Assembly (NCBI GenBank): GCA_031256435.1
Contig: JAIRQO010000062.1
Location: forward strand, 1-47,578
Direction: 5' to 3'
DNA: 47,578 bases
Origin: Cellulomonadaceae bacterium
GTDB lineage: Bacteria; Actinomycetota; Actinomycetes; Actinomycetales; Cellulomonadaceae
In this document: positions 25,294 through 33,882 of the stretch, piece after piece
How positions within the stretch are numbered: position 1 is the first letter of the stretch
Layout: each line of letters starts with the position of its first letter
Translations under genes and position numbers: made by a program
The notes under the pieces: model-generated
The model's database searches: none
The model's input: only the letters and a program-made list of their open reading frames with translations
What the model was told of the DNA's origin: nothing

Positions 25294-26020
25294 GGTCAGA
25301 GAGTAGCGAGAAGCCTGCGTCCAGCGCGGCAGCCGCCGTGGTGTGACCGATGGCGATCACTGGCACTGACGTATCCAGAAGCCGTGCCACGGCGCGAACC
25401 ACGGACGGACTGGTGGCATACAGAGCCTGGTATTCACCGTGGTGCCACCTCGCGCTGATGGAAGCGTCAATACTGGAGGCAGGTTCAGTGACGTAGACGG
25501 GAACCGGCGTGACGGTCCACCCCTTGGAGACGAGGCCGGGCTCCAGGGTTCCCGCCGAGGTGGCAGCGCCGGGAATCACGACGGTGCTGGCAGGGTGTTT
25601 CCTGGTGGAGTGGTGGGTTGGGTTGGCCTGAATGAACTCTTCAACAGGCGGGAACACCTCATCCAGCGCTGCTCCGCCGTGACGAGGAGATTCGGGTTGG
25701 AGAGTCACCCGCCAGCCGTGATTCTCGCAGGCTGCGGTGGTTGCTGGACCCACCGTGGCGAGGCGTGTTCCGGCGCTGAGTGCTTCGGTGCTGAGTGTTT
25801 CGGCGAGGTTCACGCCGGACTGCGCGAGTGCCGTGACGGTGAAGGGCGAGGTGAGCACTATCCACTGGGCAGGTGTGGCCATAGCGGCCCGAATCGATGC
25901 CGCAGGACGCACGGTCCGCACAATGAGATCAGTACAATCGAGCACTCCCCCGGCTTCTTTCACCCGACGAGCAAGCGCGTCATCATGCCGCGTGTGAGCC
26001 AGTATCCGCCCCTGCGTCAC
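25271..26020 (-). CDS. hemD: Uroporphyrinogen-III synthase
   Basis: HemD closes and inverts ring D of hydroxymethylbilane. The sequence is weakly conserved, as usual, but has the two-domain pattern: WIVLTSPFTVTAL, ATVGPATTAACENHGWRV, and then ALYATSPSVVRAVARLLDTSVPVIAIGHTTAAAALDAGF. Position in the heme cluster makes the call firm. The GTG start overlaps the hemH stop by GTGA. Length is 249 aa. Confidence 0.9.
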   Translation of the reverse strand: MTQGRILAHTRHDDALARRVKEAGGVLDCTDLIVRTVRPAASIRAAMATPAQWIVLTSPFTVTALAQSGVNLAETLSTEALSAGTRLATVGPATTAACENHGWRVTLQPESPRHGGAALDEVFPPVEEFIQANPTHHSTRKHPASTVVIPGAATSAGTLEPGLVSKGWTVTPVPVYVTEPASSIDASISARWHHGEYQALYATSPSVVRAVARLLDTSVPVIAIGHTTAAAALDAGFSLLSDHEFSSPS

Positions 26021-27216
26021 GCGGACACCGCGCCCTTACCCCCGTCATTCTGCGTGGGTGGGTGATATCCCGCCGCCTGACCTACCTGCGCTCGCTGACC
26101 GTGGCTCGCTCCCCCGTCATTCTGCGTGGAGGCGGCTTGAGCCGCTGGAATCGCAGAATCTCGCTTGGGCACCTCGCAGCATGTCCCCGAGCAGTTCTCC
26201 CCTGATGGGGCTGCACCCGGCGCTGTAGCGAGACAATCCGCCACCCAGTCAGCCCAGGAATCCTGGAACGCCGCTGTGGTCCCTGGCGTGGCAGCGCGCG
26301 TGTACGCCAAGCCCACGTCTGCCGCTACTTCGGCTGCCTCCGTGTCGAGATCCCACACCACTTCCATGTGATCCGTCAAGAACCCGATGGGGGCCACGAT
26401 GACGCGCTGGTAATCCGCTTCTTTTGCGCTCCGCAACGCGTCGGCAATGTCCGGCTCCAGCCACGGGATGTGGGGTGGACCCGAGCGTGACTGGAACACC
26501 AATTCCCACGGAACATCGCCAACCCTGGCCATGATCCGCTCCGCCAACGCGCGATGCTGCTGGAGATATGCCCCGCCCTTCGGACCGGAGGCATCGTTCA
26601 TGGTCAGAGGAATGGAATGGGTGGTGAACAGGACCGTGGTGCACTGGGTGCGATCACCGGGGTCGGCCGCCATTGAGCGCTGCACTTCCTCCACCCACGC
26701 CTGCTCCAAGCCAGCAAGGTCCGCATACGGCGGCAGTTTCACCACCCGCAAACCATCACCACTCTCGTCATCGAGTCCGCCAGTGAGTCCACTAGCAATG
26801 AGCCCAGCAGCGATGTCTTCCCGGTATTGCAAGCATGACGAATAACTAGCGAACGGGGTGAGCGTCACAGCAGCCACCGTCTGTGCTCCCTGAGCCGCCA
26901 ACTCGGCCAACACGTCAGGAATGAAAGGTGCGCTATTGCGGTTCGCCACCACCACGGGAATCTCCATCCCACGCGCCTGGAGTCGCGCGGCCAACCCGGC
27001 TGCCAGCGCCCACGTTTGGGCATTGACGGGACTCACGCCGCCGAAGGCAAGATAGTGCTCAGCAACATCGGCCAGGCGCTCGCGGGGAATGCGCTTGCCT
27101 GCGGTGACGCGTTCCAGGAACGGCCACACCTCGTCAGGGCCTTCGGGTCCGCCGAAACCCAGAACAATGAGGGCGTCAAAGGCACCAGCGTCAGAAGGGG
27201 CCGTGGTTTCACTCAT
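26017..27216 (-). CDS. hemH: Coproporphyrin III ferrochelatase with repeat-derived C-terminal tail
   Basis: In actinobacteria this enzyme (also called CpfC) inserts iron into coproporphyrin III. It shows LIVLGFGGPEGPDEV at the start, the catalytic His in FTTHSIPLTM, and FQSRSGPPHIPWLEPDI and DHMEVVWDLDTEA. Four cysteines, SSCLQYREDI and ENCSGTCCEV, fit the [2Fe-2S] cluster known in actinobacterial ferrochelatases. After them comes an extra tail of about 45 residues in which TQNDGG occurs twice, coded by a repeated 19-bp word. ATG 27216 is the start, because it overlaps the hemY stop by ATGA; upstream frame has no similarity. Length is 399 aa. Confidence 0.94.
   Translation of the reverse strand: MSETTAPSDAGAFDALIVLGFGGPEGPDEVWPFLERVTAGKRIPRERLADVAEHYLAFGGVSPVNAQTWALAAGLAARLQARGMEIPVVVANRNSAPFIPDVLAELAAQGAQTVAAVTLTPFASYSSCLQYREDIAAGLIASGLTGGLDDESGDGLRVVKLPPYADLAGLEQAWVEEVQRSMAADPGDRTQCTTVLFTTHSIPLTMNDASGPKGGAYLQQHRALAERIMARVGDVPWELVFQSRSGPPHIPWLEPDIADALRSAKEADYQRVIVAPIGFLTDHMEVVWDLDTEAAEVAADVGLAYTRAATPGTTAAFQDSWADWVADCLATAPGAAPSGENCSGTCCEVPKRDSAIPAAQAASTQNDGGASHGQRAQVGQAAGYHPPTQNDGGKGAVSA
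26039..26162. repeat. Second repeat family embedded in the hemH 3' end
   Basis: CCCCCGTCATTCTGCGTGG occurs at 26039-26057 and again at 26111-26129, 72 bp apart and so in the same reading frame. The second copy continues into a stem (GCGGCT-TG-AGCCGC) and a partial inverse (CGCAGAATC at 26153-26161), so ATTCTGCG and CGCAGAAT bracket it as a palindromic element. It codes for the hemH tail rather than lying between genes. Confidence 0.6.
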
Positions 27217-28550
27217 GCAGTCACCAATTCCTTGACCGCCGCACGCCCGCTGGCCACACACGCAGGCAGACCCACGCCATGCAGCGCGGCGCCCGCTACC
27301 GTGAATCTGGTCCCCGCCAGTGCGTCCTCCACCGCAGCCACCCTGTCCAGGTGACCTACCGTGTAGGAGGGCATCACTTTGCTCCACCGCACAATGCGCG
27401 TGAAGGACGGTTCTCCCTGAACACCCATGACCTCGCGAAGATGCGCCGTGACCTTGCCCATCAACTCGTCGTCGGGCGCCTCAGCGAGCGGACCGAGACG
27501 AGCGGGAACAAACGCACGCAGCAATACCGTCCCCTCGGGCGCCCTGTTGGGCCACTTTGATGACGCTACCGTTACGCCGCTCACGGGAGCGGCCTGGGAT
27601 TCGAGCCAGCCATGCGCCGCCGCCGCGCGCCCCTGGGTGTCCTGGGGGAACTGATCCTCGTTGAAAACGTACGTCACCACGGTGGAGGTGGTCTGCGGAA
27701 TCTCCCCCAGCGCCCCTGCGGCGGCAGGCGAAGCATGGGTCAACAGTGCTCGCGATGAACCAGCCCCGCCTGTCAGGATCACGTGGTCAAACTCGCCGGA
27801 GTCCAGCACTCCGGGCTCCGCAGCGGTTCCCAGATGAATGGTCCCGCCGCCCGCTCGGACGGCAGATTCCAACGCATCAATGAGCGTTCCCATCCCTCCA
27901 GCGAGGGAGCGGAATGGACTGGTTCCTTTGATCTTTCCGCGTGGGCGGGTGGCTCGGGCGGCCACGAGGAGGCTGCGGTAATCGCGCTCATTGGCCCGCA
28001 GGGAGGGCAACACGGCATCTATGGAGAGGTCATCCACGGAGGCCCCGTAAATTCCCCCGACGAGAGGGTCGGCAAACTTCCGCACCATGGCCGGACCAAG
28101 CCGCTTGGCCAGGAAGCCACCAATCGAAGCGTCCTGGCCGTCCGTGAGGACGCGCGGAAGAACCACGTCCAACCCGGCGCGGATCTTGTCAGGCCAACTG
28201 AGAATCCGCGTGGTCACAAAGGGCATCATCCGAGCGGGAAGGACCACCCCCATAGAGGCTGGCAGGGGACGGAGTTTCCCACCCGCACGCAGATACACCT
28301 GCCGCGCCGAGGCCACCGTTTCAATGGAATCCTGGTACCCGAGTTCCGTGGCCAGAGCCAGTGCTTCAGGTTGGTAGGCCACCACAGAATCGGAGCCGTG
28401 TTCCATGACCAGGCCGTCCCTGCGCTCGGTCCACACCTTGCCGCCAAGCCGATCACTCGCTTCTAGGACAGTGACGTCCATCCCGTGCTGCAGTGCTTCA
28501 TAGGCGGCGCTGAGACCGGTGAGCCCGCCCCCCACAATCAGGAGTTTCAT
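27213..28550 (-). CDS. hemY: Coproporphyrinogen III oxidase (HemY/CgoX-type FAD enzyme)
   Basis: An FAD-dependent oxidase that, in Gram-positive bacteria, aromatises coproporphyrinogen III using oxygen. MKLLIVGGGLTGLSAAYEA is the dinucleotide-binding start, followed by VLEASDRLGGKVWTERRDG and EHGSDS. FADPLVGGIYGASVDDLSIDAVLP and the C-terminal FTVAGAALHGVGLPACVASGR are family hallmarks. ATG 28550 has AAGGA about 8 nt upstream and overlaps the stop of the radical SAM gene. Length is 445 aa. Confidence 0.94.
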   Translation of the reverse strand: MKLLIVGGGLTGLSAAYEALQHGMDVTVLEASDRLGGKVWTERRDGLVMEHGSDSVVAYQPEALALATELGYQDSIETVASARQVYLRAGGKLRPLPASMGVVLPARMMPFVTTRILSWPDKIRAGLDVVLPRVLTDGQDASIGGFLAKRLGPAMVRKFADPLVGGIYGASVDDLSIDAVLPSLRANERDYRSLLVAARATRPRGKIKGTSPFRSLAGGMGTLIDALESAVRAGGGTIHLGTAAEPGVLDSGEFDHVILTGGAGSSRALLTHASPAAAGALGEIPQTTSTVVTYVFNEDQFPQDTQGRAAAAHGWLESQAAPVSGVTVASSKWPNRAPEGTVLLRAFVPARLGPLAEAPDDELMGKVTAHLREVMGVQGEPSFTRIVRWSKVMPSYTVGHLDRVAAVEDALAGTRFTVAGAALHGVGLPACVASGRAAVKELVTA

Positions 28551-29740
28551 GCCGATGTTCCTTCCTGCGTTGCCGTGCCAGGCGCCTGGGTTTGCCGTGG
28601 TTGGTGTCCGCGCAGATGATTTCCACTCGTTTGGCTTCCACTCGGTTGATATCCGCACAGGGGGTCCGTTTGGAGGGGATCACCCGTCCACGCGAACGCG
28701 CGTGCGCGGGATCCTCCGCACCAGTGGTTGAACTCGCACCGGCCACAGCGGCCCTTGAACTGGTCAGGGTCTCGCAAGGCCATCATCGTCGAGTTTCCTT
28801 GGTAAATATCCGCGAGGCGGTCAGATTTCACATTGCCGAGTGGGAGCGGCATGAATCCTGACGGGGTGACGTCCCCTTGGTGTGAGATGAACACAATCCC
28901 GTTGCCGTCCCTGATCCCAAACGAGCGCGCAAAGGGGGTGGCTTCCACGGCGGTGCGCGGCATTCCCCGGTTCATCATGGTTTGAGCGGTCACTCGGCGA
29001 GATGACGGCGCCTCGGTAGTGCGGACTTGGAACGGGGCAGTCCGTCCCCAGGCAGCGGCCTGGCGCATCAGATTCTCAGCAGCGTCCGGTGTCAACTCAG
29101 TCAGTTCCGAACCCCTACCCACCGAGATCAGGAAGAACAGGGACCACCGCATGAGCGTTTTAGTGGAGAGCAGAGCGAACACCTGCTCAATCTCGTGGAG
29201 ATTTCCTGCACTGACCAGGGTGTTGACTTGGACGTTGAGGCCCAGGTCCGCAGCCCATTCCAGGGCTTCCATGGTGTGATCAAAGGTTCCGGGGACTCCG
29301 CGCAGGCCGTCGTGAAACTCGGCCGTGGCGCCGTCCAGGGAGAGGCTGATGGCTTGGACACCGTGCTGTTGAACTTCTGCCAGGCGTTCCTTGGTCAGTA
29401 ACGGAGTAACGGCTGGAGCAAGCGATACGCCAAGGCCGCGCTCATGTGCTGCATCGAGTAACGTCAGCAGGTCCGGGCGTTTGAGCGGGTCCCCGCCGGT
29501 CATGGTGACGTGCGGGGTGGGTTCCCCAAACTCCACCACTTGATCCAGCACGGCAACTGCTTCGGCTGTGGTGAGTTCACCGGGCGCAGCCTCCGGCATG
29601 GCGGTGGCACGGCAGTGGCGGCACGCCAGATCACAGGCGTTGGTCAACTCCCAGTACACAATCATGGGGGCGCGCTCGTATTGCCAGTGGTCATTAGGGG
29701 TCACGGACCCGATCATGCCGTGAGGCGTGGTCGTATTCAC
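28547..29740 (-). CDS. Radical SAM/SPASM protein of the AhbD/NirJ-like heme group
   Basis: The radical SAM cluster motif is CDLACRHC (Cys36, 40, 43), followed by TMTGGDPLKR (82-85 = GGDP). The C-terminus carries a SPASM-type motif CGRCEFNHWCGGSRARAFAW with Cys332, 335, 341 and a fourth at 362. The CGGSRARA word is typical of AhbC, AhbD, NirJ and their unclassified actinobacterial relatives, which act on iron-porphyrins or siroheme. The gene sits between hemE and hemY, overlapping hemY by ATGA. No chdC/hemQ gene is in the cluster, so it may decarboxylate coproheme to heme b. The GTG start at 29740 follows GGGAG. The last 35 residues are Gln/Gly-rich and probably unstructured. Length is 397 aa. 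Confidence 0.88.
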   Translation of the reverse strand: MNTTTPHGMIGSVTPNDHWQYERAPMIVYWELTNACDLACRHCRATAMPEAAPGELTTAEAVAVLDQVVEFGEPTPHVTMTGGDPLKRPDLLTLLDAAHERGLGVSLAPAVTPLLTKERLAEVQQHGVQAISLSLDGATAEFHDGLRGVPGTFDHTMEALEWAADLGLNVQVNTLVSAGNLHEIEQVFALLSTKTLMRWSLFFLISVGRGSELTELTPDAAENLMRQAAAWGRTAPFQVRTTEAPSSRRVTAQTMMNRGMPRTAVEATPFARSFGIRDGNGIVFISHQGDVTPSGFMPLPLGNVKSDRLADIYQGNSTMMALRDPDQFKGRCGRCEFNHWCGGSRARAFAWTGDPLQTDPLCGYQPSGSQTSGNHLRGHQPRQTQAPGTATQEGTSA

Positions 29741-29745
29741 TGGCG

Positions 29746-30813
29746 TCAACTCCCGAGTGGATCGCTGATGGAATGGATGAGTGCCACAAGCCGGGTCAGG
29801 ACGTCCGGATCGGTGGTGGCAGGCACGCCGTGGCCAAGGTTCACCACGTGTCCAGGTGCGCTCTGCCCGGCGGCGAGAACCTCGCGCGTATGCTGCTCGA
29901 GTGCCTCCCATGAACCGGAAAGCAACGCCGGGTTGATATTGCCTTGAAGAGGCACGGCGCCGCCAAGTACGGTGTTCGCGGTGGTCAACGCGGTTTCTGC
30001 GTCTACGCCAATGACGGAGGCTCCCGCTTGGTGTAACTGCGGCAGAATGTGGCCCGTGTTGGTGCCAAAGTGGACGCGGGGAATGTGGGCCAGGGTGGCA
30101 TCGCGCAGAATGTGCGACGAATAGGGAGCGGCAGACTTCTGGTAGTTCGTTACGTCCAGCGCACCTACCCACGAGTCGAAAAGTTGCACAGCCTGGGCGC
30201 CCGCGTTCACTTGCGTTTGCAGGAAGTGGAGCGAGATTTCAGCTACCCACGTGGCGAGCGTGTGCCACGCTGCTTCGTTGTGAGCAATGAGTGCCCGCGT
30301 GTGGGGGAAGGTGCGGGACGGGGCCCCTTCCACCAAGTAACTGGCTACCGTAAACGGCGCTCCGGCAAACCCGATCAGCGGCGTATCCCCCAGGAGTTCC
30401 ACGCTGGCAGACACCCCGTCAGCAATGGGTTGCAGGGCGTCCTGGGTGAGTTCCGGGAGGTTGGCAATGGCGCGGGAGTCTCGGATGGGGGTGGCGAGGA
30501 CCGGACCCCGCCCCGGCACAATGTCCACGTCAATACCGGCGAGTTTGGCTGGCACCATGATGTCGCTATAGAAAATGGCGGCGTCCACCTGGTGGCGCCT
30601 GACGGGTTGCACGGTGATTTCTGCGGCGAGTTCCGGAGTTACGCACGCCTGCAACATGGTGGTGCCCTCACGGATAGCGCGGTATTCCGGGAGAGAACGG
30701 CCTGCTTGCCGCATGAACCACACTGGCCGTTGTTGGGTGCGCTCGCCTTGGAAGGCACGGATCAGGGTGGGAGTCTCGGCACGGGAAATGGCGGGAGTCA
30801 CGGCGGGGGTCAT
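29746..30813 (-). CDS. hemE: Uroporphyrinogen decarboxylase
   Basis: HemE turns uroporphyrinogen III into coproporphyrinogen III. The signature PVWFMRQAGRSLPEYR is near residue 30, and IFYSDIMVPAKLAGIDVDI, FAGAPFTVASYLVEG and QLFDSWVGAL follow in order. ATG 30813 has GGAGG 7 nt upstream and overlaps the hemC stop. Length is 355 aa, normal. Confidence 0.96.
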   Translation of the reverse strand: MTPAVTPAISRAETPTLIRAFQGERTQQRPVWFMRQAGRSLPEYRAIREGTTMLQACVTPELAAEITVQPVRRHQVDAAIFYSDIMVPAKLAGIDVDIVPGRGPVLATPIRDSRAIANLPELTQDALQPIADGVSASVELLGDTPLIGFAGAPFTVASYLVEGAPSRTFPHTRALIAHNEAAWHTLATWVAEISLHFLQTQVNAGAQAVQLFDSWVGALDVTNYQKSAAPYSSHILRDATLAHIPRVHFGTNTGHILPQLHQAGASVIGVDAETALTTANTVLGGAVPLQGNINPALLSGSWEALEQHTREVLAAGQSAPGHVVNLGHGVPATTDPDVLTRLVALIHSISDPLGS

Positions 30814-31811
30814 ACTGCGGCCTCCAAGAGAGTGGCGGCAAGGCTTGCGCCGAGATCGCATGCTTGTTCCAGATGACGCTGGGCCGGATCACATGGTTGG
30901 ATCTCACACTGCGCCGTGGCTCGTGCATACTCCACTCCGGCATGGTCTGTCAGATCCGCAGTGAGGGTCAGCGTTGATTCATGAGTGCTGGCCAGCGCCC
31001 CCACGGCAGTGGTACAGGCAGCGTTGACTCCAGTCAGCACCGCTCGTTCAGCTGTGATTTCGGCACAAGTCTGCGGGTGGTTCAGCCTGGCGAGAAGTTC
31101 GACGAGGGCGGCATCGTCGCTTCTGCACTCGATGGCCAGTGCCCCCTGGGCGGGGGCGGGAACCATCTCGTCGAGCGTGAAAACCGGCCATGCGGGGTTG
31201 AGAAGTCCGGCACGTTCCAGCCCAGCAGCAGCCATGACCACGGCGTCCACACCATCCCGAGAAAGAGCACGGTTCACTCGCGTCTCCACATTGCCGCGAA
31301 TGGGAACGATGACCACATCCGGGCGCAGACGGAGAATCGCTGCGGCGCGACGCGGGGAGGACGTGCCGATACGCACTGCAGCGGGCAAGGCACGGAGTGC
31401 GGCGTGTGCCGCCTGCCCTGGGTGTGTCCCTTCGGCCAGTATCCCGAGGTCAGCTGCCAGTTCATCGGGGAGTACGAGCACATCACAGGGGTTGGCACGC
31501 TCGGGAACGGCCGCTATTGCCAGTCCCTCCACCAGAGCCGACGGGAGATCCTTGAATGAATGAACCACATAGTCCACGGTGCCCGCCAGCAGTACCTGCT
31601 GCAGTGCCGAGGTGAAGACGCCGGGACGTCCCTGGCCCAACGGTACGGTGTGGTTGTCGCCTGCCACGGTGACGGGAACGAGTTCACTCGTCGCACCGGT
31701 GGCCGCTTCCAGCATGGCGGCAACGTGGCCTGCCTGAGTGGTGGCCAGACGAGACCCCCGGGTGCCGAGGCGCAGGGTTCCGGGCAGGGAAGTTCTGGCG
31801 GGTGGTGTCAC
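30810..31811 (-). CDS. hemC: Hydroxymethylbilane synthase (porphobilinogen deaminase)
   Basis: HemC links four porphobilinogens. Conserved parts are LRLGTRGSRLATTQAGHV, VHSFKDLPS, VRIGTSSPRRAA and the region around APAQGALAIECR. The dipyrromethane-bearing cysteine is most likely the one in GVNAACTTAVGA, aligned with the usual GxxCxxPxGA but less conserved around it. The GTG start overlaps hemA by GTGA. Length is 333 aa. Confidence 0.95.
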   Translation of the reverse strand: MTPPARTSLPGTLRLGTRGSRLATTQAGHVAAMLEAATGATSELVPVTVAGDNHTVPLGQGRPGVFTSALQQVLLAGTVDYVVHSFKDLPSALVEGLAIAAVPERANPCDVLVLPDELAADLGILAEGTHPGQAAHAALRALPAAVRIGTSSPRRAAAILRLRPDVVIVPIRGNVETRVNRALSRDGVDAVVMAAAGLERAGLLNPAWPVFTLDEMVPAPAQGALAIECRSDDAALVELLARLNHPQTCAEITAERAVLTGVNAACTTAVGALASTHESTLTLTADLTDHAGVEYARATAQCEIQPCDPAQRHLEQACDLGASLAATLLEAAV

Positions 31812-33028
31812 CGGGTGGCCTCGGCGTTCACACGAATCCCGAACAGCATCTCGAGTGCTTGGTTGTATTCGCCGAGCCGACCGATGCGGGCTAAATCCGC
31901 AGCGGCCACGGATGGTTGATGGCTGAGGTGCGCCGCCACGCGGCGCAAGGATTTCTCCACCGCTTGCATGACCTCCGCAGAGTGCGTTCGCCGCACGCGG
32001 TCCAGTTCGGCCTCAATAGCGGCGTTCATCATCCCGCGAATTGCGGAAACTGACTGTCCGGCATCCCTGCCGTCCTCGTGGTGGCAATACGTGGCTATGG
32101 CCTCCTCAATGAGGTGCTCGGCGGTGGCCTCAGATTCGCGGCACGCAGGCGGCGACGCTTCTCCGATGGCGTTCAGGCCAATGATGGGAACGGCAGAATC
32201 CGCTTCGCTTCCCTGTGTCAGGTCAGCCCCACCGGTGAGATCCACAATGGCTTTGATGGGAGTCAGTGCCACGGAAGCAGTATCAGCCTTGGCAGGTCCC
32301 GTCCCACTGGCAGCAATCAACACGTCCGAACCATTCATTGCTGCCGATAGTTGGGGAGCGATTTTCACCCCGTGGGAATCGGCAAAGGCGCCGCCGTTGC
32401 CGGATGCTGAATACACGCGGATGGCTACGCACCCACGGCGTTTCAGTTCGGCCACCACGGTGCCAGCATATTGCCCCGTACCGAGAACGAGTGCCCGGGT
32501 GGATGCCCAATCGTCAAGATGCGGAGCGGCCAGGTCAAGACCAACACTGGCGAGGTTCCTCCCCACTTCCCGTAGTCCCGTCTGCGACGAGATGGTTTTG
32601 GAGCAGGTGAGGGCGGCATCGAAGAGTCGGTGAAGTGCAGCGCTGCAGTGCTCGGATGATTCGAGCAGGGCCCGGCGTACCTGCCCCACTATTTCGCACT
32701 CCCCCACCACCATGGACTCCAGGCCGGCGGTGACTCGGAAGAGGTGTTCGGTCATGGCCTGACCGTGAGCGGTGTAGAACGATGCGTTGAGGTCCAGTGC
32801 CACGTCTGGGCACGCGGCATCGATGACATCAAGAATGGTGCTGATGGCTCCATGGAACGTGGGTGCTTCGGCATAGATCTCAAACCGGTTGCACGTAGCC
32901 AGTGTGACAAATCCGGTGAGGTCCGTCTCGCGAAGCCGAGCCTCAATGAAGGGCACAGAATGTCCTAGCGCCGCGAGTTGCTCGGGCGCTGCTTCCGTAT
33001 GGGATACCCCCACCATCAATCGAGCCAC
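31808..33028 (-). CDS. hemA: Glutamyl-tRNA reductase
   Basis: The first gene of the heme cluster. It reduces glutamyl-tRNA to glutamate-1-semialdehyde with NADPH. The catalytic cysteine lies in TLATCNRFEIY, followed by LFRVTAGLESMVVGECEIVGQVR and the NADPH-binding ALVLGTGQYAG, where the more usual G-x-G-x-M/A-x-x is recognisable. Length is 406 aa. GTG 33028 is the start. Ribosome binding sequence is weak, and the promoter in the 120-bp gap upstream is not obvious. Confidence 0.95.
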   Translation of the reverse strand: MARLMVGVSHTEAAPEQLAALGHSVPFIEARLRETDLTGFVTLATCNRFEIYAEAPTFHGAISTILDVIDAACPDVALDLNASFYTAHGQAMTEHLFRVTAGLESMVVGECEIVGQVRRALLESSEHCSAALHRLFDAALTCSKTISSQTGLREVGRNLASVGLDLAAPHLDDWASTRALVLGTGQYAGTVVAELKRRGCVAIRVYSASGNGGAFADSHGVKIAPQLSAAMNGSDVLIAASGTGPAKADTASVALTPIKAIVDLTGGADLTQGSEADSAVPIIGLNAIGEASPPACRESEATAEHLIEEAIATYCHHEDGRDAGQSVSAIRGMMNAAIEAELDRVRRTHSAEVMQAVEKSLRRVAAHLSHQPSVAAADLARIGRLGEYNQALEMLFGIRVNAEATR

Positions 33029-33149
33029 GCGTGAACCCTAATAGAGCCTGCCGGAATCATCCAGAGCGCCGCGCACCTGCCCCATAATGTCTGGTGGAGA
33101 GCACTATCCTGGCTCGCAGGGAGACGCGATTCCGGCAAGTTGTGAATCG

Positions 33150-33497
33150 CTACAACTCTGTACCCGTCACCTTGCCAAAACCGACTCCAAGGTAATGAGC
33201 CATTGCGTGTTCTACCTCGGCCATTTCCATTCGGGTCAAAGCCCCTACAAGGTCGCCCACATAGGACGTGTCAATGGTACGGATTTGGTCAATCATCACC
33301 CGCGTTGCCGTCCCTCCAATCTCGATCTCTGGACGAAACAGTGTCCACGTTGCCGAGGTTGATGTTGGAGCAAAGGTAGCCACTGTTGATGGCCAATTTG
33401 ATGGCGAAACCAGGACTCCATAGCGCTTGCCTCGTTGTTCGTGTCCTCGCTTTGCCTCGCCCAGGTCAATGCGGTACACCGCGCCCCTAATCACCAT
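33150..33497 (-). CDS. MazF/PemK-type endoribonuclease toxin (module 1)
   Basis: A 115-aa MazF-fold toxin that would cut mRNA. It begins IRGAVYRIDLGEAKRGHEQRGKRYGVLVSP (compare G-x-v-y-x-v-d) and includes VMIDQIRTIDTSYVGDLVGALTRMEM, the usual C-terminal part. The start ATG at 33497 overlaps the antitoxin stop, as in most mazEF pairs. It stands between hemA and radA on the minus strand. Confidence 0.86.
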   Translation of the reverse strand: MVIRGAVYRIDLGEAKRGHEQRGKRYGVLVSPSNWPSTVATFAPTSTSATWTLFRPEIEIGGTATRVMIDQIRTIDTSYVGDLVGALTRMEMAEVEHAMAHYLGVGFGKVTGTEL

Positions 33498-33685
33498 GCC
33501 TCCGGTTCAGAGTTGGGATCCCAATCCCTGGTGGCGAACGCCTGGGCACAGGCTTCCGCGAGCCATCGTTCGTGATCGAGGAGGCGTAGCGCCTTGCGAA
33601 TGGTGGTACTGCTGCCATCCGGTGAAGCGTCAAGGATGCGTTGGTCTTCAGCATTGGGACGGAAACCGATTGTCTTGTACGCCAT
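33491..33685 (-). CDS. Putative MazE-type antitoxin (module 1)
   Basis: A 64-aa acidic protein beginning MAYKTIGFRPNAEDQRIL, followed by a helical stretch with TTIRKALRLLDHERWL and an acidic tail (DWDPNSEPEAW). It is not a clear member of a named antitoxin family; the call rests on the 7-nt overlap with the MazF gene and on the palindrome upstream. The same frame is open further upstream to 33886, but that longer form would swallow the operator. TATGGT on the minus strand near 33696 may be the -10 region. Confidence 0.7.
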   Translation of the reverse strand: MAYKTIGFRPNAEDQRILDASPDGSSTTIRKALRLLDHERWLAEACAQAFATRDWDPNSEPEAW

Positions 33686-33700
33686 ACACACACCATACTG

Positions 33701-33724
33701 AGTGTTACACATTTGTGCAACACT
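33701..33724. promoter_or_regulatory. Imperfect 24-bp palindrome: operator of MazEF module 1
   Basis: AGTGTTACACAT and TTGTGCAACACT are inverse of each other at 10 of 12 positions. The site lies 16-39 nt before the antitoxin start, where toxin-antitoxin complexes usually bind to repress their own promoter. The remaining stretch to the radA stop (33725-33882) holds no clear feature. Confidence 0.55.
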
Positions 33725-33882
33725 GTCCAGGAATAACTCAGCGCCCCAGCGGCGATGATCGCTCATCAACTCGATGCCCGGCAGCGGCGAACTCCTCAAA
33801 GGCGTGCTCACTGGCGGCGAGTCCACCACCTCCACGCCCATGGGAACCTCCCTCGTCAGGAACATATTCATCAAGACCCCGC

